A stretch of DNA of 64,000 nt from Couchioplanes caeruleus (GCF_003751945.1 NZ_RJKL01000001.1:3596001-3660000), one strand, 5' to 3'; counted from the first letter of the stretch, positions 35,920-44,165 are shown. Translations and numbers: made by a program. Notes: generated from the sequence alone by a model not told the origin.

Positions 35920-37284
35920 TCACCGGACCGGGTCTGGGGTGTGGTCTGTCACCGACTGGTCGGTGCCGGCGAGCGGGGACAGACCGGTGGAGACGCCCTC
36001 CTCATGGTCGGAATGGGAGACGCGGGCGTCGGCCAGTACCCCGGCGGGGACGTGCGTCTCGAGGAACCGTCGCGCCAGCCGGGTCGACGGGTGTATCGCG
36101 ATGGTGGCCACCACGATGATGCCGGCGATCACCAACCAGCCGGTGGCACCCCAGTTCATCGCGAGGAAGGTGTACACCGCCGGCGCCCATACCTTGCCGA
36201 GAGTGCCACTCATTTCGGCTGCCCCCTGGTAGGCGCCCCGCTGACGGGGGTCCATCAGTTCAGCCTCGAACGTCCAGTTGGCCGCCGAGAGGTAGAGCTC
36301 GGCCCCGGTCACGGTCACATGCCCCAACCAGACCAGGGCGATCGTGACCCAGCCGACGGTGTCGTGGGTCGCCAGCGTGATCAGGCAGGAGATCACGAAG
36401 AAGGTCGACGACACCCGGACCGCCCGCAGCGCGGTGGATATGCCGTTGACTCCCCGTGCCGCTGCCATCGGCAGGAAGATGCACATCACCGTGTTGGTGC
36501 CGAACAGCAAGGCCAGCAGCACCCGTGGGGCGTCCGTCTGCTCGACCAGCCACAGCGGGATCACGACGTTGAGCAGCACCTGGTTGGTCCAGAACACTCC
36601 GGCGAAGAAGGTCGTCAGCAGCCAGCCGGGGTTGCGCAACGGTCCCGGGCCGGGGACCTTCACCTTGCGGTCCACCGGGGTGCGGTTGTCGTGCGCGGCC
36701 CGCGGCAGCCGGCTGATGGCGGTGGCGTTGACCAGGAAGACCACGGCGGTGAACCAGGGCAGCGCGTGCAGGACGTCGTTGGAGTGGAATGCCAAGGCGA
36801 CGCCCCCGATGAGAGAGCCGAGGGTGAAGCCGAGGTTCAGGGCCGAGTACATGTAGGCCCGGGACTTCACCCGCTCCTCGGGCGGCAGGGCGTCGATCGT
36901 GTACGCGCCGTACGCGGCGCTGCCGAGGGCACCGATGACCTCCATCCCGACGGCCATGGCGACGTAGCCGTGGAAACCGGTGATGAAGGGCCACACCGCG
37001 AACATCGCCGCCTGCCCGGTCGCGCTGAGCGCCCACATCCTCTTCGGCCCGAAGCGGTCGACCAGCTTGCCCATGGGCAACGCCGCCAGGAACGCGGCGA
37101 TCCCGGCGCAGGTCAGGCCGAGACCGACCTGGGCGGCGGACAGCCCGACGATCTGGGTGAAGAAGACCGCCGAGCCGGTCATGAAGGTACCTTCGCCGAG
37201 GGCGAAGAGCAGCGACTGGGCGGACAACCGTCCGGCCAGCGGTGACGGGGGACGCACTTGACGGAGGACGGCGTCGAAGATCAC
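35920..37284 (-). CDS. MFS transporter
   Basis: The product is 454 residues with 12 predicted helices. The loop after helix 2 contains ALPMGKLVDRFGPKRMW, the MFS motif A, and the middle loop is basic. It resembles drug-efflux MFS proteins such as MdtG-like carriers, but the substrate is not evident. It lies beyond the IS3 remnant, so its membership of the biosynthetic cluster is uncertain. A palindrome lies 34 bp before the start and a MarR pseudogene lies upstream, suggesting former local repression. Confidence 0.82.
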   Translation of the reverse strand: MIFDAVLRQVRPPSPLAGRLSAQSLLFALGEGTFMTGSAVFFTQIVGLSAAQVGLGLTCAGIAAFLAALPMGKLVDRFGPKRMWALSATGQAAMFAVWPFITGFHGYVAMAVGMEVIGALGSAAYGAYTIDALPPEERVKSRAYMYSALNLGFTLGSLIGGVALAFHSNDVLHALPWFTAVVFLVNATAISRLPRAAHDNRTPVDRKVKVPGPGPLRNPGWLLTTFFAGVFWTNQVLLNVVIPLWLVEQTDAPRVLLALLFGTNTVMCIFLPMAAARGVNGISTALRAVRVSSTFFVISCLITLATHDTVGWVTIALVWLGHVTVTGAELYLSAANWTFEAELMDPRQRGAYQGAAEMSGTLGKVWAPAVYTFLAMNWGATGWLVIAGIIVVATIAIHPSTRLARRFLETHVPAGVLADARVSHSDHEEGVSTGLSPLAGTDQSVTDHTPDPVR

Positions 37285-37317
37285 CCGGGAAGTCTCCGGG
37301 CCCCGAAGACGAATGTC

Positions 37318-37334
37318 ACGCCATTATGTGGCGT
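37318..37334. promoter_or_regulatory. Operator candidate upstream of the MFS gene
   Basis: ACGCCATTATGTGGCGT is a perfect 6-bp inverted repeat with a 5-bp centre, 34 bp before the MFS start codon. Size and place fit a dimeric repressor site of MarR or TetR type. Confidence 0.5.
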
Positions 37335-37639
37335 ACCACAGCACCTGACATAGCCGCGATCCGCGCTCCCGGCGGGCCGCGATCGGTCCGTCGCTGCGCT
37401 GCGACCGTACTCGCTAGGCTCAGGGCTGTAGTCGATCACAGCGGTGTTGCGACGACCGCTGGAACTCGGGCCGCCCGACCGGGGTCACTGGCGATCGCCG
37501 GCATCAGGCCCGGCTTGGTCGCAGCGAAGGGGCTCTTCCCGAGCAGGGTGAGGCTGTCGCCGTCGAAGCGGAAACCTCCGGTCGGTCCGAGTGGGTCACA
37601 GCGAAGCCCCGGCGGCGAGCGTCCTGGGGAGTCGGCCGG

Positions 37640-37910
37640 TTCCGCCGGGGCTGCTGGAGGTTTACGCAGACAGTCGGCGCCCGTGCGCGTCGGTGCGCGG
37701 GTCGGTCTCGCTGCTGCGGCCCCATCGTGCTCACGATCGAAGCTGGCACGCGCGCCGCCCGGCCCTCGAGGTCGCGTCCCTGGCGGGTCACGCTCACCCA
37801 CACCGAGCGCTCGTCCCGCGGGCTCCGCTCGCGGCGCACCAGCCCCGACGTCTCGTGTTCAGCAACGGCGACAGCGTGCCGTAGGCCAAGCCGAATCCGC
37901 CCTACACTAC
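37640..37910 (-). pseudogene. MarR-family regulator pseudogene
   Basis: Pieces of a MarR/OhrR-type regulator are readable in different minus-strand frames. GFGLAYGTLSPLL (about 37862-37900) is the recognition-helix region. ETSGLVRRERSPRDERSVWV onward (37722-37858) is the wing and start of the dimer helix, and a VNLQQ-like end lies near 37655. At least one frameshift separates the first two pieces, and the N-terminal helices are not readable. The protein cannot be made intact. Confidence 0.65.
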
Positions 37911-38154
37911 GCGGACCTCCGCCCGTGCCTCCACGCTCGGCAACGCGATCCCGAACGGTCGGACCAACGCCGCCGTCGCGATCAGCCGTATCCGCTTTGG
38001 CGAGAAACTCCGCGGCTGCTGCGAAGACGCCCGCGCTGCTCACGACCGGGCCGTGGCCCGGCGCGTCGGCGCGCGCCGGACGGGGACGAGGGCAGCCGCC
38101 GCGAGCCGGCCCGCTCCGCCCCCGGGGCGCCGGCCTGTCAATCCCTGGAAGCGT

Positions 38155-38850
38155 TCAGTCGGCGGCCGGTGCTGTCGTCGTGCTGTTCTTGCGCATACGC
38201 TGGATCCATCCTTGCGCGGTGTGCCGGGGTACGCCGTAGTGCTCGGCGATCGCGGTCGCTGATCCGGCCTGTTTGTACACCGCGGCGAGGTCGTCGGGGG
38301 TACGCCGGTACACGCGGCCCTTGCCTGCGCTCGCCGCGGCGGCAGCGGTCTTCCTCGCCGGGACCGACTTGGCGACCTTCTTGCGCCCGGCGGGGGTCTT
38401 GGCCTTGGCTGGTACAGCCGTTTCTGCCGTCGGGGTGGCGGAGGCGGCCGGGGTCGCCGACCGGCGCGCACGGGCCCGCTGGGCAGGGGCCGGTGCCGGT
38501 TTCGCGGCGCGGCGGCGCTTGGTCGGGGCGGCGGCCGACGTGTCCTGTACGGAGGCGTCGACCGGCGTCGGGTGCGCCTCGACTTCCCGAACGGGGCCGG
38601 GCGCCTCGAAGGCGGCAGCGCGATGGTTGGTCCGTTCCGCCTCGATCGGCTTCGCCGCATCGGCCGTCGGGTTGACCGCCTGCAGCAGTAGACCCACGTC
38701 CACCGAGGGCATCCGCCCGCCCACCAGGCCGGCGTCGGCATGTAGGTGCACGTCGGTGATCCGTACCTCGGTGCCTGAGGTGTCCACGATCAGGGTGGTG
38801 GTGGTTCCGCTGTCGTCGTTCGGTGCGATGGTGATGGTGTACGAGGGCAT
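38155..38850 (-). CDS. Small basic protein with C-terminal helix-turn-helix
   Basis: The product is 231 residues. The N-terminal 55 residues form a small beta-type domain (MPSYTITIAPNDDSGTTTTL; EVRITDVHLHADAGL). Residues about 60-180 are Ala/Pro/Lys-rich and disordered, like actinobacterial histone-like tails. The last 45 residues (YRRTPDDLAAVYKQAGSATA, then HYGVPRHTAQGWIQRMR) are a clear HTH. It looks like a nucleoid or regulatory DNA-binding protein restricted to actinomycetes. No operon partner is visible. Confidence 0.75.
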   Translation of the reverse strand: MPSYTITIAPNDDSGTTTTLIVDTSGTEVRITDVHLHADAGLVGGRMPSVDVGLLLQAVNPTADAAKPIEAERTNHRAAAFEAPGPVREVEAHPTPVDASVQDTSAAAPTKRRRAAKPAPAPAQRARARRSATPAASATPTAETAVPAKAKTPAGRKKVAKSVPARKTAAAAASAGKGRVYRRTPDDLAAVYKQAGSATAIAEHYGVPRHTAQGWIQRMRKNSTTTAPAAD

Positions 38851-39188
38851 GAGGGTGTCCTTTGACAGTGATGGTCAAGAGCCATCGGGTCACGCCAGAA
38901 AAGCGACGCTCAGGAGCCCCGCACTGGGCGCCTTCGGAAATGACCTCCAGATGACGAGCGCAATGTACCGCAGCGTGACGGCAGCGCGAGACGTCCCTCG
39001 ATGAACACTGTCCGAGTCGCCAATGGATCCACCAGGATCGGCGCGGGTGACGGCGTCTCCCCATGAACACCGTTGCCGGGGCCGGGCTCCAGATCGATCA
39101 TTGCCCACCCTTTCCGGGTGCCCCGCCGTCGCCTTCGGGCCAAGAGCCGGCACCCGCAGGCCCGGCCGGGCCTGAGCCGTTGCGTTGC
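38851..39188. other. Gap with no supported gene
   Basis: The 338 bp between the HTH gene and the AspRS terminator hold only short shadow frames. It should contain the promoter of the HTH gene, just above 38850. Confidence 0.4.
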
Positions 39189-39229
39189 GGCGCCCGGGAC
39201 GGGCGGCCACGCAGGCCGTCCCGGGCGCC
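39189..39229 (-). terminator. Terminator hairpin of the AspRS gene
   Basis: GGCGCCCGGGACGG (39189-39202) pairs perfectly with 39216-39229 over 14 bp around a 13-nt loop. It lies 10 bp beyond the AspRS stop codon. There is no strong T-tract on either side. Confidence 0.75.
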
Positions 39230-39238
39230 GGCACGGCA

Positions 39239-40546
39239 TCAGGGCGTGAGGCGGTTGGGGCCTCGGAACAGGAACATCGCGTCCCGGATGCTCTCCAGCC
39301 CGAGCAGCACCATCAGGATCCGGTTGACACCGGCGCCGAAGCCGCCGTGCGGCGGGGTGCCGAACCGGAAACAGTCGGTGTACGAGGTGAGCGGCTCGAG
39401 CCCCAGCCCCTTCTCCTCTGCCTGCTTGAGCAACACGTCGTGCCGGTGCTCACGCTGAGCGCCGGTGGTGATCTCCAGCCCCTTCCAGAGCAGGTCGAAG
39501 CTGGCCGTGACGTCCGGGTTGTGCTCCGGGCGCAGGTGATAGAACGGGCGCACCGAGATCGGGAACTCGGTGATGAAGACGAACTCGCTGCCGTGCTCCT
39601 CGGCGGCGATCCTCGAGATCATCCGCTCGCCCTCGGGATCCAGGTCCTCCTTGACCCCTTCCGGGTCCCACCCACGGGCCCGGAGCAGGCTGATCGCCTC
39701 GGCCATGGTGTACCGGGGGAACGCGACGTCCGGCACGGTGACCTCGACACCGAAGATCTCTCGGATGGCCTCGCCGTGCCGTTCCTCGATGCGGCGCAAC
39801 GCGTGGGCGAGCATCCGCTCCTCGAAGCGCATCACGTCCTCGACGTCTTCGATCCAGGCGATCTCGACGTCCAGGCCGGTGAATTCGGTGGAGTGCCGGG
39901 AGGTGAAGGACGGCTCGGCGCGGAACACCGGGCCGATCTCGAACACCTTGTCGATGCCGCCGGCGATCGCCATCTGCTTGTAGAACTGCGGCGACTGCGC
40001 GAGGTAGGCGGTGCGGTCGAAGTACTTCACCGCGAACACCTCGGAGCCGGACTCGGACGCTGTTCCCATCAGTTTGGGGGTGTGCATCTCGGTACAGCCC
40101 TCGGCGTACGCGAACTCGCGCAGCGCCTCCTCCAGCGTGGTCTGCACAGCGAAGGTGAGCTGGCGCTCGGGCTGGCGCACGTCCAGGAACCGCCAGTCGA
40201 GGCGCTGGTCGATGCCGGTCTGCCTGTCGATCGGCATCGCGTCGGCCCGGGAGACCACCTCTACCGCGGTGGGCTGGATCTCCAGGCCGCCGAGCTTGAC
40301 GTTGGGGGCCGAGATCACCACTCCGGTGATCTTGACGGCGGATTCCGGGGTCATCCCGTGCTCGATCAGTTGCTCCAGCTCACCGGCCTCGTCGGTGCGC
40401 TTGTTCGTGATCTGTACCAGTCCGGTGTGATCCCGCACGATCACGAACTGGAGCTTGCGCTGCAACCGCAGGGCGTTCACCCAGCCGTAGACGGTCACCT
40501 CCTCACCGACGGCTGCGGCGAGATCACGGATCAACGTCCTGGGCAT
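39239..40546 (-). CDS. aspS: Archaeal-type aspartate--tRNA(Asp/Asn) ligase
   Basis: The product is 435 residues. It lacks the large GAD insertion of normal bacterial AspRS (about 590 residues) and matches the archaeal-type enzyme. An OB-fold anticodon domain (VTVYGWVNALRLQRKLQFV) is followed by the class II core with TPKLMGTASESGSEVF, AYLAQSPQFYKQ, motif 2 VFEIGPVFRAEPSF near 205 and motif 3 GGFGAGVNRI near 403. The Trp that restricts archaeal enzymes to tRNA-Asp (GWVW) is Asn here (GWVN), consistent with a non-discriminating enzyme. Actinomycetes usually carry a bacterial AspRS as well, so this may be a second copy. ATG 40546 has an AGGGACC site. Confidence 0.88.
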   Translation of the reverse strand: MPRTLIRDLAAAVGEEVTVYGWVNALRLQRKLQFVIVRDHTGLVQITNKRTDEAGELEQLIEHGMTPESAVKITGVVISAPNVKLGGLEIQPTAVEVVSRADAMPIDRQTGIDQRLDWRFLDVRQPERQLTFAVQTTLEEALREFAYAEGCTEMHTPKLMGTASESGSEVFAVKYFDRTAYLAQSPQFYKQMAIAGGIDKVFEIGPVFRAEPSFTSRHSTEFTGLDVEIAWIEDVEDVMRFEERMLAHALRRIEERHGEAIREIFGVEVTVPDVAFPRYTMAEAISLLRARGWDPEGVKEDLDPEGERMISRIAAEEHGSEFVFITEFPISVRPFYHLRPEHNPDVTASFDLLWKGLEITTGAQREHRHDVLLKQAEEKGLGLEPLTSYTDCFRFGTPPHGGFGAGVNRILMVLLGLESIRDAMFLFRGPNRLTP

Positions 40547-40802
40547 CACAGGTCCCTCAAATCTTCAGCATGTACTCGAAAGCGGCTGGACAGGAGTTTA
40601 AGTGCCCTTCCGTTCCCATCGATGGTGACGCCACCCCCGCTGCGCCCGGGCGTGATCGGCGTCGTATCGCCGTCCTCACCAGGCATGAGCCTCCTCACCG
40701 CGGCGTGCCTCGAACGCATCGAGCAGATCCCGGGTGGGGACGGACGGCGAACTACGTGCTATGTTGGTCGAGTTGCAGTTTTGATTTCCGTAGACGTTTT
40801 CG

Positions 40803-40841
40803 GCGCCTGATGGGTTATCTGAACCCATCCAGGCGCTTTTT
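40803..40841 (+). promoter_or_regulatory. Terminator-like hairpin in the cold-shock gene leader
   Basis: GCGCCTGATGGGTT (40803-40816) pairs with 40822-40836 (14 bp, one bulged C) around a 5-nt loop, and a TTTTT tract follows. This is a textbook intrinsic terminator located about 92 bp before the csp start codon. A plausible promoter lies upstream (TATGTT near 40759). The arrangement suggests attenuation or a temperature-sensitive leader. Confidence 0.7.
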
Positions 40842-40932
40842 CGTTTGTACGTGTCGGTTCCGACGCGGGTGATCAACGCGGCGGCGCAAGGGTCCGCACA
40901 GTGCGGCTCCGACAGCCTGCGAAGGAGCAGAC

Positions 40933-41136
40933 ATGACTACAGGCACCGTGAAGTGGTTCAACGCCGACAAGGGCTTCGGCTTCATCACCCCGGACGACGG
41001 CGGCGCCGACGTCTTCGCCCACTTCTCGGCGATCTCGACGAGCGGCTTCCGCAGCCTCGATGAGAACCAGAAGGTGGAGTTCGACGTCACCCAGGGCCAG
41101 AAGGGCCCGCAGGCGGAGAACATCCGCCCGCTCTGA
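40933..41136 (+). CDS. cspA: Cold-shock protein (CspA family)
   Basis: The product is 67 residues with both RNA-binding motifs, GFGFITP (RNP1) and VFAHFSAI (RNP2), and the usual start [11 protein letters not shown]. It is an OB-fold single-stranded nucleic-acid chaperone that melts mRNA structure. The ribosome-binding site is GAAGGAG. It stands alone between a leader hairpin and a strong terminator. Confidence 0.95.
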   Translation: MTTGTVKWFNADKGFGFITPDDGGADVFAHFSAISTSGFRSLDENQKVEFDVTQGQKGPQAENIRPL

Positions 41137-41146
41137 TCCACCTCTG

Positions 41147-41190
41147 CGAACGGCGGGCCGACTGGTTCAGCGGGCCCGCCGTTCGGCGTT
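41147..41190 (+). terminator. Terminator of the cold-shock gene
   Basis: CGAACGGCGGGCC (41147-41159) pairs perfectly with 41173-41185 over 13 bp, with a 13-nt loop. It lies about 10 bp after the csp stop codon. Confidence 0.8.
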
Positions 41191-41464
41191 TCATGATTCA
41201 CCACGGCATCGTGAAGATCGCCTGATCGCAAGCTTGTTGGGAGCCTGCCCGGCAACGCTCCCGAATCCTCGCCTCTGGATCGCTTCACCTGATGACAGGG
41301 GTGCTCCGGACCTGCGGCATTATTCTGTCCTCATCGGTAAAGGCCGGATCTCGCGTCGTCGCAGGTCTGATGGTGAGCTTGTACGGTCGCGGTCCGGGTG
41401 AAACACATCGTGGGCGGACTCCGATGCCTCGTCCTCCTGATGATGGTCAGACACCCTGAAGGAC
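41191..41464. other. Gap with no supported gene
   Basis: Nothing recognisable is seen between the cold-shock terminator and the next small gene, apart from its GAAGGAC ribosome-binding site just before 41465. Confidence 0.4.
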
Positions 41465-41752
41465 ATGACTATGACGACAACCTACTCGGGCCCCGCGAGA
41501 CTGATCCTGGTCGACGGCGCATGCATATCCGGCATGGCTTCGCTCAGTACCAACCAGCGCGGAGGACTCAGCGGCTGGGGCGGCACCTTCCGTCCGGACG
41601 AGGTCACGACGGACCTGCGCAACGCAGTCGATGGGCTGCAATTGGAGCTGCCTTACGATCAGGTGGGGACAGTCGCCGTGACCGGCATGCGCAAGCTGCT
41701 CGCCACGCAGGTGTTGGTGTCGTTGGCAGGTCGCGGACCCGCACCCTTCTGA
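41465..41752 (+). CDS. Small hypothetical protein
   Basis: The product is 95 residues, soluble and mostly beta (SGPARLILVDGACISGMASL; GLSGWGGTFRPDE; VGTVAVTGMRKLLAT). A clear AAGGAC site precedes the ATG, codon use is normal, and there is no signal or membrane segment. I do not recognise the family. Its composition and regular strand pattern suggest a single small beta-barrel-like domain. Confidence 0.65.
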   Translation: MTMTTTYSGPARLILVDGACISGMASLSTNQRGGLSGWGGTFRPDEVTTDLRNAVDGLQLELPYDQVGTVAVTGMRKLLATQVLVSLAGRGPAPF

Positions 41753-42032
41753 TGGTGCGCCGCACGGCCACCGCTACATCGCCGTAGCAAGACCATCACT
41801 CTGCTCCGACGAGCGACGAGAGCACCTCGCCGGGGAAGCTCGAACGATCGCGACCAGGTCGCTGATCTCTCGCAGGTCGACGTCGGGCGGAAGTAGCGCC
41901 GGACGGCGACGGTGAATGCGACCCTGGTCAGACGCGTGATGTCGTCCGTGCCTGCCGCTTGCAGGATCGCCAACAGGCGTCTCCGTCATGATCCGGCCGC
42001 CGCGGCAAGACGGTGAATGACACGATGGGCCG

Positions 42033-42638
42033 ATGCTGTGGCCGGTCATGCTCCTCAACGGTTGTTGTCCCCCTGACACCATCTGGGCTCTGGGCGAGCG
42101 GGTGGAGACCCGCCTGAGCTGGCTCGAGGACCCGGACCTCCCCGCCGACCTGGTGCTGCACCAGGTCACCGTGCGAGCCGGCACGTGGCTCAACGCCAAC
42201 GGACAGCCCTGGGCGCAAATGATCGAGGCCGGTGACCTGCGTGCGCTCCGGCAAGGCGACCACCGGAGCGGCGACCTCGTGCTCGACGGCTGCCTGATCG
42301 TCGACGCCTACCCGGCGCTCACCGGCTACCTACCCCTCACCGCCGGAGTCGTGCGCCGGGTCCGGCTCATCCAGGACCTGCACGAGCAAGGCACCGACGA
42401 CTGGGTCCGCCGGCCCGGAGGCGTGCGCCTGATCGACGTCCCCGACGCCGGTCCTGACCGCTTCCGCGACGACCCGGATCTTTCCGAACCGACACCCCCC
42501 GACTGGGAACCCGACCCGGACACCATGCGGATCTTCAGCCCCGAGCAGTACTACGCACTGGCCCGGGACCGGCTGCCCGCAGAGCAGTGGCAGGCCCGCG
42601 GCTTCCTCATCGACCTGGACGTCGCCGATCCCGCCTGA
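42033..42638 (+). CDS. Hypothetical protein
   Basis: The product is 201 residues, acidic and cytoplasmic. Its first part contains ALGERVETRLSWLEDPDLPA and DLVLDGCLIVDAYPALTGYL; the C-terminal third is Pro/Asp-rich (DAGPDRFRDDPDLSEPTPP) and ends with a short helical segment. No family is recognised. Third-position GC preference and uninterrupted length support it as a real gene. Confidence 0.6.
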   Translation: MLWPVMLLNGCCPPDTIWALGERVETRLSWLEDPDLPADLVLHQVTVRAGTWLNANGQPWAQMIEAGDLRALRQGDHRSGDLVLDGCLIVDAYPALTGYLPLTAGVVRRVRLIQDLHEQGTDDWVRRPGGVRLIDVPDAGPDRFRDDPDLSEPTPPDWEPDPDTMRIFSPEQYYALARDRLPAEQWQARGFLIDLDVADPA

Positions 42639-42910
42639 GCCCCACGAAACGGCTCTCGGCGGCTCCGCCGCTCAGCTTGCCGTTCAACCCACGGCCGACG
42701 GTGCGTCCCTTCCGGTCGAGGCCTGCAGGCCTCGACCGGGACCTCGGTCAAGCTGCCGGGGCGGGTGCCACCTTGGAAGGGTTTGTGGATCAGCATCAGC
42801 GCGACGGCCGACACCAGGTACGTGACCACATCGGAGAAAAGAGGACCGCCGAAAAGGAGTCGGATTCCTTGATCCATGGTGTTACCGTTCCACCGCTGAA
42901 AGGGGACACC
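42639..42910. other. Gap upstream of the DUF7873-like gene
   Basis: No gene is visible. An AT-richer stretch near 42830-42890 (including GATTCCTTGATCCATGG) probably holds the promoter of the following gene. Confidence 0.4.
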
Positions 42911-43642
42911 GTGCCGAAGCTGAATCAGATCATCGCCGTGGAGAAGGGCGTCAAGAGCAAGGCGTTCGCCGAGTTGAGCGACGCCCACCACGCCGTGCAG
43001 AAGACCGGACCCCTCGCCGGCATCTCCCGTACGTATCAGCCGAAGGACGAGGAGGGCGAACAGATGCCCGCCGAGTCGACGCGAGTGCAGATCAAGGCCG
43101 AGGACATCCTGCGCGACATCTCCGGCACGCTGACCCGGCTCTTCGACGTCACCGCGACCAAGGACTGGACGAACTGCGTGGCGCGCGCCGACGTGGTGGT
43201 CGACGGTCGTACCATCGCCGCCCAGGTGCCGGTGACGTACCTGCTGTTCATGGAGAAGCAGCTCGTCGACCTGCACACCTTCGTGAAGAAGCTGCCGGTG
43301 CTCGACGCGGCCGAGTCCTGGCTCCGCGACGACTCCACCGATAGCTGGCGTACGGAGCCGGTGCGGACCAACCGCACCAAGAAGGTGCCGCGCAACCACG
43401 TCAAGGCCGAGGCCACCGAGAAGCACCCCGCCCAGGTCGAGGTGTACTACGAGGACATCACCGTCGGCTACTGGACGACCGTGAAGTTCTCCGGCGCACT
43501 GCCGGCCAAGCGGGTGAACGAGATTCTCGACCGGGTATCGGCGCTGCAGACCGCGGTGAAGTTCGCGCGCGAGGAGGCCAACAACGTCGAGGCCACCGAC
43601 CAGCGGGTCGGCGCTGCCGTCTTCGACTACCTGTTCAGGTAG
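42911..43642 (+). CDS. Conserved actinobacterial protein, DUF7873-like
   Basis: The product is 243 residues from GTG 42911, which has an AAAGGGGAC site; the longer frame upstream is not conserved-looking. It is a soluble alpha/beta protein with LNQIIAVEKGVKSKAFAELS at the start, then DWTNCVARADVVVDG and VTYLLFMEKQLVDLHTFVKK. It resembles a family common in actinomycetes and their phages and plasmids, with no assigned function. It precedes the tRNA-like region. Confidence 0.7.
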   Translation: MPKLNQIIAVEKGVKSKAFAELSDAHHAVQKTGPLAGISRTYQPKDEEGEQMPAESTRVQIKAEDILRDISGTLTRLFDVTATKDWTNCVARADVVVDGRTIAAQVPVTYLLFMEKQLVDLHTFVKKLPVLDAAESWLRDDSTDSWRTEPVRTNRTKKVPRNHVKAEATEKHPAQVEVYYEDITVGYWTTVKFSGALPAKRVNEILDRVSALQTAVKFAREEANNVEATDQRVGAAVFDYLFR

Positions 43643-43725
43643 TCGTCACCGATTCCCCCGTGGGAGCGCGGGGGTGCGCCGGGAGTCCGGTGCAAAGCTG
43701 ACAGCTGAGGCTGAAACTGAATCCA

Positions 43726-43800
43726 CCGGTGACAGTGCGGGTTCGAGTCCCGCCCCCTGCACCACCACGCAGGGGTAGCCCAACTGGTAGAGGCAGCCGG
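43726..43800 (+). other. Inside-out tRNA-like module A (3' half before 5' half)
   Basis: In order: a possible 3' anticodon-stem strand CCGGT (43726-43730), a canonical T-arm GCGGG-TTCGAGT-CCCGC (43737-43753), acceptor strand CCCCTGC with A and encoded CCA (43754-43764), a 4-nt linker, acceptor strand GCAGGGG (43769-43775), TA, a D-arm GCC...GGC containing CTGGTAGA (43778-43794) and GCCGG (43796-43800). The acceptor strands pair over 7 bp and GCCGG/CCGGT pair with one G-T. All tRNA parts except a normal anticodon loop are present, but in permuted order. A degenerate tRNA array is the alternative. Confidence 0.4.
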
Positions 43801-43880
43801 CATGAAACTCAGATTCTCGCTCCAATGTCAGCATTCACCACCGATCACCAGATCGACCGAGCGGGACAAGGACAGCGGAT

Positions 43881-43935
43881 GCCGGTTCAACTCCGGCCCG
43901 CCGCGCTTCGAGCGGCGGTAGTTTAAAGGCAAAAC
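43881..43935 (+). other. Inside-out tRNA-like module B
   Basis: A T-arm GCCGG-TTCAACT-CCGGC (43881-43897) leads into acceptor strand CCGCCGC (43898-43904). After a 7-nt linker comes the matching acceptor strand GCGGCGG (43912-43918), TA and a D-arm GTTT-AAAGGCA-AAAC (43921-43935). The acceptor pairing is perfect over 7 bp. Downstream CGATGTC and upstream GACAGCG could pair over 6 of 7 positions as an anticodon stem. No CCA is encoded. Like module A, the halves are in reversed order. Confidence 0.38.
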
Positions 43936-43998
43936 CCGATGTCATCAGAATGATCCACGCTCTTAAACGTGCTGGTGTGTGCAAGTCGGTGGTACAGC

Positions 43999-44031
43999 GA
44001 AGCCCGGGGATTGGCCATTTCCCCGGGCTTC
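43999..44031 (+). terminator. Strong hairpin after the tRNA-like region
   Basis: GAAGCCCGGGGA and TCCCCGGGCTTC pair perfectly over 12 bp around a 9-nt loop. By place it ends the transcript that carries the tRNA-like modules. Confidence 0.7.
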
Positions 44032-44115
44032 ACCATTTCTGCAGGCATTGCCCTGGGCCGCGCTCGACGCACAACTCGTCACCGACCGACCGACCGACCG
44101 CCGCCGCCGGCGCAG

Positions 44116-44151
44116 ATGCACAAGACATGTTGCGCAATGGATTTTGTGCAT
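44116..44151. promoter_or_regulatory. Operator candidate for the ArsR-type regulator
   Basis: ATGCACAA (44116-44123) and TTGTGCAT (44144-44151) form a perfect 8-bp inverted repeat with a 20-bp spacer, ending 14 bp before the regulator's start codon. It probably mediates autoregulation of the regulator-exporter operon. Confidence 0.6.
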
Positions 44152-44165
44152 GTCATGCTCGCGTC

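Noticed and set aside
37242..38675. A plus-strand open frame of about 477 codons over the MarR pseudogene and HTH gene
   Set aside because: Very Arg/Pro/Ser-rich translation without domains; the minus strand contains recognisable MarR and HTH sequence.
43654..43673. CCCCCG...CGGGGG hairpin as a terminator of the DUF7873-like gene
   Set aside because: The stem is only 6 bp, lacks a T-tract and overlaps a possible alternative tRNA-like pairing, so I did not call it.
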